Below, in pieces: positions 1-7,200 of a stretch of DNA of 12,544 nucleotides. The notes beneath the pieces are model-generated. The model made no database searches. It was not told where the DNA came from and worked only from the letters and a program-made list of their open reading frames with translations. Source of the DNA: Magnetococcales bacterium (GTDB lineage Bacteria; Pseudomonadota; Magnetococcia; Magnetococcales; JADGCH01); the NCBI GenBank assembly GCA_015228995.1, contig JADGCM010000041.1, forward strand, positions 1 through 12,544, in the 5' to 3' direction. The position numbers and the translations under genes were made by a program. Each line of letters begins with the position of its first letter. The first letter of the stretch is position 1.

Positions 1-67
1 GTCAGTTGCTGTTTTTGACCAAAACTGAAATCTAAAAAACCGTGAAACTTCAGTAAGAATATATTAA

Positions 68-304
68 ATTAAATACCGTAATATTCAAACATGGCGACAG
101 AAATTTCCAAGCTGGTTGGCCATTGCCCACGCCGCTTACCGGTATGAATTTGATAAGCGGATTTACCAGCAGCAGCCAGAATAACCGCTCCCAAAGGCAA
201 TACGTGCTCGTGGATGGTCACCCATCCACCACATCGCGTGGTTCCCTCCGTCCAACACAGCAGCACTTACCTTGTTGCAGGATTACCTTTGTAATCAAGG
301 TTAG
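68..304 (+). pseudogene. Possible decayed gene fragment with one in-frame stop
   Basis: One plus-strand frame stays open from 68 to 304 except for a single TAA at 182-184. The first part contains NIQTWRQKFPSWLAIAHAAY, which resembles the end of a helix-turn-helix region such as those in phage terminase small subunits. The part after the stop contains RGWSPIHHIAWFPPSNTAAL, which also looks like real protein rather than noise. There is no ATG or good ribosome binding site at the beginning, and the frame starts just after a TAA at 65-67. I cannot name a family. It may be the remnant of a mobile-element or phage gene, or chance. The opposite strand is open over much of the same stretch (69-266), which weakens the case. 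Confidence 0.25.
266..304. repeat. Two-tier inverted repeat in the beta-lactamase leader
   Basis: The outer arms CTTACCTTG (266-274) and CAAGGTTAG (296-304) pair at 8 of 9 positions. An inner pair, GATTAC (281-286) and GTAATC (291-296), is perfect around a CTTT loop. The two stems share one base, so they are alternative or stacked rather than fully simultaneous. No T-run follows, so it does not look like an intrinsic terminator. It lies about 120 bases before the beta-lactamase start and could be an operator or a leader structure, but no function is shown. Confidence 0.4.
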
Positions 305-421
305 ACGCAAGAGAATAGGCGGTTATCTCTAGCCAATTCAACGCGGAAATGCTAGTATTGTTCTTCCATGTTGGTGAACGTTAGCCGGTGAACCCATAGG
401 TAGCCATGACAGAGCAGAACG

Positions 422-1237
422 ATGCGTATGATTCTCCGTAACCATCTATTGATAAGCGTTTTCTTGTGCGTCATCGCTATGGTGCTTTTTGGGCCATTGT
501 GCCAAGCATCTGTTCAGCATGACCCCGAGTTAGTGACCATCTTCCGCCGTGCTGGGGTGGAGGGGAATTTCGTTCTTATCGATACCAACCGACAACAGAC
601 CATTGTATCCGACGTAACCGGCAGCCAAAGGCGTTTTATGCCCGCTTCCACTTTCAAGGTATTGAACGCCCTGATTGCCATAGAGGCTGGCGTGGTGCAA
701 GAAGAGAGTGAGATCTTCCCCTGGAATGGTGCGCCGCTCCCGATCAAGGCATGGGAACGTGATCTGACCCTGAAGGAAGCGATGGCCGTCTCCGCCGTGC
801 CGGTGTTCCAAGAAATCGCCCGCCGCATTGGTCTGGAGCGGATGCGGCAACAAGTGAGCCGGGTTGGCTATGGCAACAGTGAGGTCGGCTCAATGGTGGA
901 TCGCTTCTGGCTGGACGGTCCCCTGGCTATCTCTGCTATTGAGTCCGCCCAATTTATGGCTCGCTTGGCCCGTCGAGAATTACCTTTTTCACCGCAAGCA
1001 CTGGACAGGCTGCGCCGTATCCTGCCGATGGAATCATTCGGTCCAACGCGCCTCTATGGCAAAACTGGCCTTGCCGCGAGCGGTAAACCAATAATCGGAT
1101 GGTACGTTGGTTGGGTAGAGCAACAAGACAAAATCGCGGCCTTTGCACTGAATATCCTCATGAAGAGCACGGAAGAGGCCCCTTTGCGCAAATCTCTCAC
1201 AGCGGAAGCCCTCCGTCACCTGGGTGTGCTTGAATAA
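422..1237 (+). CDS. bla: Class D (OXA-type) beta-lactamase, secreted
   Basis: A periplasmic serine beta-lactamase that opens the beta-lactam ring through an acyl-enzyme. Class D motifs appear in order: STFK at 76-79 (nucleophile Ser76, Lys79 expected to be carboxylated), SAV at 124-126 within SAVPVFQEIARRIG, YGN at 150-152, FWLDGPL from 162, and KTG at 214-216 followed by GWYVGW. The length of 271 residues is normal for the family. The N-terminus is a signal peptide (basic start, hydrophobic 9-24, likely cut after CQA at 29). A weak GAG stands 7 bases before the ATG; an ATG two codons later is an alternative start. Only 2 bases separate it from the HEPN gene, so it heads a three-gene operon. 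All catalytic motifs are intact, so activity is likely, but the substrate range cannot be read. Being chromosomal beside a ribosomal operon, it may be intrinsic rather than recently acquired. Confidence 0.95.
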   Translation: MRMILRNHLLISVFLCVIAMVLFGPLCQASVQHDPELVTIFRRAGVEGNFVLIDTNRQQTIVSDVTGSQRRFMPASTFKVLNALIAIEAGVVQEESEIFPWNGAPLPIKAWERDLTLKEAMAVSAVPVFQEIARRIGLERMRQQVSRVGYGNSEVGSMVDRFWLDGPLAISAIESAQFMARLARRELPFSPQALDRLRRILPMESFGPTRLYGKTGLAASGKPIIGWYVGWVEQQDKIAAFALNILMKSTEEAPLRKSLTAEALRHLGVLE

Positions 1238-1239
1238 AA

Positions 1240-1671
1240 ATGAACACTGACCACCTAGTACGCTGCATTCAAACCCTAGATGCCTCTGTTGCCCGTTTAC
1301 ACCAGAGCACCCCAGACAGCATTGAGTACGAGATTTTCCGTAATGCCATCATCAAAAGCTATGAATTAGTTCAAGAAATCGTTCATAAACTATTACGCAA
1401 GGCTTTACTGGAGTATGGCTACGGGGCCAGGAGGATCGACAGCACCCCTGCTAAAGACATTTTACGGCTCGCCGCCAATCATGGTTTGATGACCTTGGCA
1501 GAGGTAGAACGCTGGTTTAACTACCGAGACAACCGCAACAGCACCGCCCACGACTACGGAGAGGGATTCGCCAATGAGACCCTACTGCTACTGGGCAGTT
1601 TTATTGCTGATAGCCTGACACTGGAGGCGATCCTGCGGGAGAAGTTTACCGATGATTCAGATTCGGACTGA
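1240..1671 (+). CDS. HEPN protein, HI0074-type nucleotidyltransferase partner (likely toxin)
   Basis: A 143-residue, mostly helical HEPN-superfamily protein of the HI0074 type (nucleotidyltransferase substrate-binding protein). The diagnostic motif R-x4-H-x-Y is visible as RNSTAHDYG, with Arg99, His104 and Tyr106. In characterised HepT-MntA pairs the Arg/His make an RNase site, and the Tyr is AMPylated by the partner nucleotidyltransferase, which silences the toxin. The typical run WFNYRDNRNSTAHDYGE is complete. The acidic tail DDSDSD overlaps the next gene by 20 bases in another frame. There is no clear ribosome binding site and only 2 bases follow the beta-lactamase stop, so translation is probably coupled. 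Family membership is firm; a toxin role is inferred from the family. HI0074-type proteins are less studied than DUF86-type HepT, and a different role is possible. Confidence 0.88.
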   Translation: MNTDHLVRCIQTLDASVARLHQSTPDSIEYEIFRNAIIKSYELVQEIVHKLLRKALLEYGYGARRIDSTPAKDILRLAANHGLMTLAEVERWFNYRDNRNSTAHDYGEGFANETLLLLGSFIADSLTLEAILREKFTDDSDSD

Positions 1672-1990
1672 GCCCCCCCCTACCCTCCATCTACCCCAGC
1701 GTTACTTGAAGATGACCCAGGCACTGCTACAGTATCATCTGCCCGATGCCGAGGTGTGGGCTTATGGCAGCCGGGTCAACGGCCAAGGACACGAGGCCAG
1801 CGACCTGGACCTAGTGGTCCGCAATCCTGCCCAGATCACGGCAGAAACCGCTAATTTATCCCTGCTCAAAGCCGCATTCACGGAGAGCGCCTTGCCCATT
1901 CGGGTCGATATCGTCGATTGGGCCCGGATACCGGAATCATTCCGACGCGAGATTGAGCAGCGATATGTCGTGATCAAGCCAGTGGGCTAG
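1652..1990 (+). CDS. Minimal nucleotidyltransferase (MNT), HEPN partner (likely antitoxin)
   Basis: A 112-residue stand-alone MNT-fold nucleotidyltransferase of the HI0073/MntA type. The active-site signature is complete: GS at 39-40, then DLD with Asp51 and Asp53, and the third carboxylate Asp86 in RVDIVDW. Members of this family transfer AMP from ATP to the HEPN partner. The start overlaps the HEPN gene by 20 bases and has GGGAG 10-11 bases upstream, which supports this ATG over the later one at codon 21. Codons 8-10 contain an uninterrupted C8 tract (1673-1680), a possible slippage site. The gene ends in the same CTAG that ends the convergent ZorC-like gene. The HEPN-then-MNT order with overlap is typical of such pairs. 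Role as antitoxin is inferred from the family. Confidence 0.9.
   Translation: MIQIRTEPPPTLHLPQRYLKMTQALLQYHLPDAEVWAYGSRVNGQGHEASDLDLVVRNPAQITAETANLSLLKAAFTESALPIRVDIVDWARIPESFRREIEQRYVVIKPVG
1673..1680 (+). repeat. C8 homopolymer at the start of the MNT gene
   Basis: Eight consecutive C lie in codons 8-10 of the MNT gene, immediately after the HEPN stop codon. Gain or loss of one base would truncate the MNT protein near its N-terminus. By composition, roughly one run of this length is expected by chance in a window of this size, so its presence alone proves nothing. Confidence 0.6.
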
Positions 1991-3285
1991 AAAGGATGTG
2001 GCTCATAGATCGTCACATTGGCGATATCGCTGATCTTTTCCCGCAAGTCGTTATGATCCGATAGTAACTTGTTAATGACCGCCGTAGTGGGCGTCAGGGC
2101 CTTGTCCCGTATGCGAGCCAGCGTCGTCTCCATAGCTAGGCTTACTTTGGCAATCTCATTCAAACTCAGTAGATCGGCCACCCCTTTGATAGAGTGCAAC
2201 CGCTGGCAGGAACGGCTGATAACCCCGGTATTGGTGGCGGCACCATTGGCCTTAAGGTTGAACAGGGCCACCTCCAGCTCTGGTAATTGCTTCGAGGCCT
2301 CAGCCAAAAACAGGTGAAGTTGATCGTCCAACTGCGTTGGTCGACCGGCCAACCAAGTCAGCATCACGGCCCGAGCGTCCGCGTGGACCGCACGCCAAGC
2401 TGCTGGGTTAATGCGCGGGTTGCCTAAATACTCAATCAGAAAATCCCTCAGCAGATTGCGCCACTTCGGATCCGCCTCACGACGTCGGAATGGTAATAAC
2501 AACACCTCGGCCAACTTGGTAGAAAAGCCAGCCACGACGCGCTGTAACTTGCCCTGATCATCACGCAACCCGTTGAGGAATGATTGCAGACGGGTAAGAT
2601 CCATACCACTTCCTGGATCAGCATAATGGCCAAGGAGTTCCAATAACTGTTCCATGCCACGTATGACAAAGCCGCCCCCAGCCAAATTTCCCGTAACGCC
2701 AAACTGCTCACATAAGTCGTGCAAGGAGTGCTCTACCCGATACAGACGCTGGGCAAACTCCATTGGCCCAGCCGTGGCATCCAGCAGTTTAAACCGTACA
2801 CAGCGCTGACGCCAAACCAACAGCTGGGGCCGTTTGGTCTGGGCCAATCGCGATTCGATATGGTAACGCCAAAATGCCAGCTGTTCCGCCGCCGGGTAAT
2901 GCAGCAACACATTGTGGATCAATGCCAGCAGCGCACTGGTGGTAGCATGACTCTCAAACCAACCGCACCAAGCTTGACAGAAGGCTGGATCTTCCGAGAG
3001 TGGCGCCGATGCGCCGTCCTCTGGGTCAGCTTCGAAGAGATACCACGGGACCCGACGCAAATGGCGCTTTGGGATTCCTTCGAGGGTGCCATGGAGACGA
3101 AAATGGCCCATCACCAGCCGCTGGCTGGCAGCGAGATCTTGGTGAATGGGTTCCCTTGGCCCAGATAGAGAGGCAAAATGGGCCTCTATATTCTCCTCAG
3201 CCCGCGCCAGCTTGAAGGCCAACGGCATGTGCAACGGGAAAGAAAAATAGAGTTGGTAGTTATTCAGAGCCCGCTTTAAGCTCAT
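1987..3285 (-). CDS. ZorC-like protein with C-terminal Hpt (CheA P1-like) domain
   Basis: A 432-residue cytoplasmic protein with no signal peptide or membrane span. Residues 1-315 have no motif I can name with certainty. The segment FLIEYLGNPR (282-291) followed by W297 and TWLAG (310-314) resembles the EH-signature domain of ZorC from Zorya systems, and the gene sits directly after ZorA and ZorB genes as ZorC does. Residues about 323-420 match an Hpt/CheA P1 four-helix domain: FLAEASKQLPELEVAL, then LHSIKG with His364 as the likely phosphorylated residue and the usual Lys-Gly after it, then a long amphipathic helix pair. No kinase domain follows, so the phosphate would have to come from another protein. 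It starts 7 bases after zorB with a poor ribosome binding site, suggesting coupling. The Hpt call is strong and the ZorC call moderate. I know of no ZorC with an Hpt domain. Confidence 0.75.
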   Translation of the reverse strand: MSLKRALNNYQLYFSFPLHMPLAFKLARAEENIEAHFASLSGPREPIHQDLAASQRLVMGHFRLHGTLEGIPKRHLRRVPWYLFEADPEDGASAPLSEDPAFCQAWCGWFESHATTSALLALIHNVLLHYPAAEQLAFWRYHIESRLAQTKRPQLLVWRQRCVRFKLLDATAGPMEFAQRLYRVEHSLHDLCEQFGVTGNLAGGGFVIRGMEQLLELLGHYADPGSGMDLTRLQSFLNGLRDDQGKLQRVVAGFSTKLAEVLLLPFRRREADPKWRNLLRDFLIEYLGNPRINPAAWRAVHADARAVMLTWLAGRPTQLDDQLHLFLAEASKQLPELEVALFNLKANGAATNTGVISRSCQRLHSIKGVADLLSLNEIAKVSLAMETTLARIRDKALTPTTAVINKLLSDHNDLREKISDIANVTIYEPHPF

Positions 3286-3292
3286 CTTGGGC

Positions 3293-4225
3293 TCATTTCA
3301 ACCGATCTAGTTGCTGCGTCAACCGGTCCAATTCTTCCAGCAGCTGCGGAATAATAGACGGTGGTTGGGTGTTGGTCAGCAAGAATCTAACATCAATGCG
3401 CCGGTTAGCCGGCTCGGCCGTAGGCGTGGCATGATCGACAACGGGCCGATGCTCTCCATAACCGCTAATACCAAAAATGGGTTGCCCTTTTGGGTTACGC
3501 AGCTGCTCAAGTGCCTTGCCAGCCCCCGTATCGTCGGCCAGCAGCAACGTCTTAAAGGTCTGAATGGCGCGCATACCGGAAAGATGAATGTTGCTTTGAT
3601 GCGGATTGGCCCGACTCAGGGGGATATTATCGGTGTGACCCTCGATAAAGACCGCGTCCAACGTGCCAGGATTCCATTGCCGGTCGGTGCAAGATTTTGG
3701 TCGTTGACTGTCGGGTAAACCAGCATAACAGGGCAAATGCCGCTCCATGACACCGGCCAATATTTTGAGATTTTTCTCCCCTTCTGGACCTAACTGTGCC
3801 GAACCAGAGGGGAACAACACCTCGTTTGGCAGCCGCAAAATACCCTGGTTGGCATCGATAGAGACCCGCATACTCCCCAGGGATTCAATATCCTTATTGA
3901 TGTCAGACAGCAGCCGTAACCGCAAGTCGGCCGTCTTGGCGAGGTGGAGATCAATGTTCTGCTTGAGTTTGTGAGCTAAATCGCGCAATTCGACCACATT
4001 GACTTCCAGTTTTTGCAACCTCTCCTTGAGCTGTTCGCGCTCCTGGGTGACTTTTTCCAGCTCAGCCTTATAATCGACCTCAGAACTACCTAGATTTAAG
4101 GCGAAAACAACTAGGGCAATAATAAAAATGAAGTTCAACCCTGACATGAGGTCGCTGAGGGACATAAAGAAATTCTGCTGCTCATCCTCTCGCTGGACGC
4201 GATTGTCTCTTCGGCGCTGGTACAT
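3293..4225 (-). CDS. zorB: ZorB-type OmpA/MotB-like peptidoglycan-binding stator protein
   Basis: A 310-residue inner-membrane protein with a short cytoplasmic N-terminus, one membrane span (about 27-45) and a periplasmic OmpA-like domain. FFMSLSDLMSGLNFIFII matches the ZorB/MotB plug, with Asp25 as the expected ion-carrying residue. A coiled coil (about 52-105) leads to the OmpA-like domain: FIEGHTDN (193-200), N212-x2-LS-x2-RA (215-220), GYGEHRP (255-261) and NRRIDVRF (274-281), the usual peptidoglycan-contact motifs. Cys165 and Cys179, both periplasmic, could form a disulfide; I recall a similar pair in ZorB relatives. The C-terminus adds a short helix rich in Leu and Gln. The gene lies 12 bases after zorA and 7 before the ZorC-like gene. 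Flagellar MotB is less likely because the partner is a ZorA-type channel with a giant tail. ZorB would anchor the ZorA ring to the cell wall. Confidence 0.88.
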   Translation of the reverse strand: MYQRRRDNRVQREDEQQNFFMSLSDLMSGLNFIFIIALVVFALNLGSSEVDYKAELEKVTQEREQLKERLQKLEVNVVELRDLAHKLKQNIDLHLAKTADLRLRLLSDINKDIESLGSMRVSIDANQGILRLPNEVLFPSGSAQLGPEGEKNLKILAGVMERHLPCYAGLPDSQRPKSCTDRQWNPGTLDAVFIEGHTDNIPLSRANPHQSNIHLSGMRAIQTFKTLLLADDTGAGKALEQLRNPKGQPIFGISGYGEHRPVVDHATPTAEPANRRIDVRFLLTNTQPPSIIPQLLEELDRLTQQLDRLK

Positions 4226-4237
4226 GAGGGCGACCCG

Positions 4238-7200
4238 CTATTTCAGATTGGCCATAGTTTTGGAGAAAAACTTCATTGAGTCACTCAGATCATCAAGCCG
4301 AGCGTTAAAATCTCCAATCGTCTCGCTTAGTTGCCGCGATATATTCTCCATGTGGTCATCAACCCCGCCGATAAACTCCAGAATTTTTTCAGAGGAGAAT
4401 TCGGACAGCCCACTGTTGATCTTGGTCATGGTCTGGCGGATGGAGTCGTTGGAACGTTCAATCTGGCTCCGATGATCACTCCAAGCGGCATCCATCTGTT
4501 GCTGCATATCACCGATAGTCGCCCTCAGTCGCTCTTGCGCACCGGCGATAGCGGACAATGTCGCTTGAGCCCCTCCCTGCATACTGTCCTGGTTAACCGC
4601 CAGAGTGGCCGATAGGCCATCGATATTTTGAATACTGCTGTGAATTTTTTCACCCGCCTGAGCAATCTGTTGGGCAGTGTCATACATGGGGTGGATCAAT
4701 TTACCCGACATCTTATCCAAGAAGTCACTCATGGAATCGTTCATGTCTTCCAGTTTGGCACCAAATTCACCGATGGTGTAACCCAATTTCTCGGAGATAC
4801 TACCCATGTGGTCATCCATACCAGCAATAAATTGCAGTACCTTGTCGGAAAATTCGACCAAACCGTTGTTGAGATGGACAAAGGTCTGCTCCAAAGAACT
4901 GTCAACCTGTTCAAAGCGCGCCTCATAGTTGTGCCATATAGCCCGCAACTGTTCATGAGACTTGGTAATGGCGGACAGCGTCTGCCGGGCCGCCTCTTGG
5001 GTGTTGGCGAGTGAGTCGGTGAGGGCCTCAATACGACCGGTACTGGCGTGCAATTTTTCTCCCGCCACAGCCAACATCATCGCACCCGACTCCATAGCGT
5101 TGATCATATCACCAAAACGGCCCTGGGCCTGCTCAAAGGTGCTGGCAAAATTCATTAGGCTTTCCGCAGCAAAACGGCTGTCGTCCACTGGTGCTACCAC
5201 TGGACGCTCTACCGAGGCGGCTGCCCCGGTCGCCGGTTGCGCCTCACGCACCGTCGCTACAACGCGGGTCAACTCACCGATGGTACGATCCAATCGACCA
5301 CCCAGGCCCGCCAAAGCCTCACGCAGCATATTCGCCATTTCGGTACTGGCCCCGCCCATGCTCTGCCGCACATTTTGCGTCGCCTCGGAGAAGAGCCCCC
5401 AAGTCACCTCTTGGTTACTCTGCAAAGCGGTCGCCATCGCCTCATTTTGCTGCCGAATGTTATCGTTGAGGTTATGAAGAGTCTGTTCCAATCGGCTACT
5501 CAACCCTTCCGTCGACTGCCGCACCAGATCGACCACCTCACTGCCCGCTCCCCCCATACTACTGCGTATCTCCTGGCTCACTGCTGACAGCGCCCCCCAG
5601 GTCACCTCCTGGTTATTTTGCAGCGCCGTTGCCATCATATCGTTGTGCTGCCGCAGCGCGTCGTTCAACGCTTGCAACGTCTGGCCAAAGCCAACTAGGT
5701 GCTGCTCCTGACCGCTCTGTACCGCCAACCCGATCTGCTCCAATCCACCCAGCAGGTTCTCAATAGCCGTCACCAACTGCGGTGCAATTCCAAAAGCCCG
5801 TTGCGTCTCGCGCTGGGATTGGCTGACCGCCGCCGCTACCTGCGTCAGCTCGGCAATGGCCCGATCCAATCGACTACCGAAGCCACCGGCTGACTCACGC
5901 AGCAGGCTGGTGATCTCACTACCGGCCCCACCCATAGCATCACGCACACTCTGGGCAATCTCAAATAACACCGAGGCCATCACTTCATGCTGTTTTCTGA
6001 GATTCTCGTTGAGGGTGTACAGCGTCTGCTCAATGCCGGCGGCGTTGCCACTGCGCTCCGGCCCACTGGACACGACGACCCCGCCCATCTGCCGCAAACC
6101 GCCAAGCAGGTTTTCCAATGCCTCCAGTAACTGCGGCGCAATGCCAAAGGCCCGTTGCGTCTCACGCTGGGCATCGGTGACCGCCGCCGCCACATGAATT
6201 AACTCAGCAATAGCCTGATCCAATCGGTTACCGATACCACCGGCAGACTCACGCATCAGCGCCGCCACCTCAACGCCGGCATTCCCCATGGTCTCGCGCA
6301 TATTCTGGGCAACTTCAAACAACACCGAGGCCATCACCTCATGCTGTTTTCTGAGATTTTCATTGAGGGTATACAGGGTCTGCTCAAAACCAAGCATATT
6401 GCGATCTTGCCCAGTTTGCACCGCACCGCCAATCTGCTCCAGTCCACCCAATAGATTCTCAATGGCCACCAACAACTGCGGTGCCAACCCGAAAGCACGC
6501 TGGGTTTCGCGCTGCGAATCGCTGATAGCAGCCGCCACCCGCGTCAACTCGGCAATCGCTTGATCAAGCCGCCCACTGACGCCAGCAATAATACTGCCGA
6601 CAGAATCGTGCAGCTGCGCCGCCATTTCAGCACCCGCCCCACCCATGGTATCACGCATGTTCTGGGTTGCCTCCGACAACACTCCCCAAGTGATCTCCTG
6701 GTTGTTACGTAAGGCAGCCGCCATCATATCGTTCTGTTGTCGCAGGGTATCGTTGAGGTTTTGCAACATCTGGCCAATGCCAATCAGGTGCTGTTCCTGG
6801 CCACTCTGCACCGCCACCCCAATCTGGGCCAAACCAGCCAATAGGTTTTCGATGGCCGTCAACAGCTGCGGCGCAATGCCAAAGGCTCGCTTAGTCTCTT
6901 GCTGGGATTCACTGACCGCCAAACCGACATGGGTTAGTTCGGTGATGGCTCTGTCAAGCCGGCCCCCTACCCCACCCGCAGATTCGCGCAGCAGGACCAC
7001 CATCTCGGTCTGCACCGACTTCATCCCCGTTGCCACATTCGCCAAACTGGCTACGGCCTGCTCGACCCGCATCCCCAAATTGGAACTCGATTCCTGGAGA
7101 AAATTGGCCATCCTGGTGGCAACACTGTCCATGGCCTCACGCATGGTCTGGGTGGCATCCAACAACGACCCTTGGTTGGCCTCTTGCACGCTCCTTAAAG

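Larger units (their letters stand above)
1..421. other. Stretch without an intact gene upstream of the beta-lactamase
   Basis: The stretch starts AT-rich (around 58-90) and holds the interrupted frame and inverted repeat listed separately. A direct repeat GGTGAAC occurs at 373-379 and 387-393, 14 bases apart, just before the beta-lactamase start. I could not assign a convincing -35/-10 pair, tRNA or insertion-sequence end here. Confidence 0.5.

Noticed and set aside
69..266. Minus-strand 65-residue open frame
   Set aside because: No ribosome binding site or recognisable family. It overlaps a plus-strand frame with more protein-like composition, and it may itself be noise.
373..393. GGTGAAC direct repeat before the beta-lactamase as an operator
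   Set aside because: Two seven-base copies are too little evidence, and no matching regulator gene is adjacent.
320..421. Sigma-70 promoter for the beta-lactamase operon
   Set aside because: TAGTAT at 353-358 could be a -10 element, but no acceptable -35 lies 16-18 bases before it.
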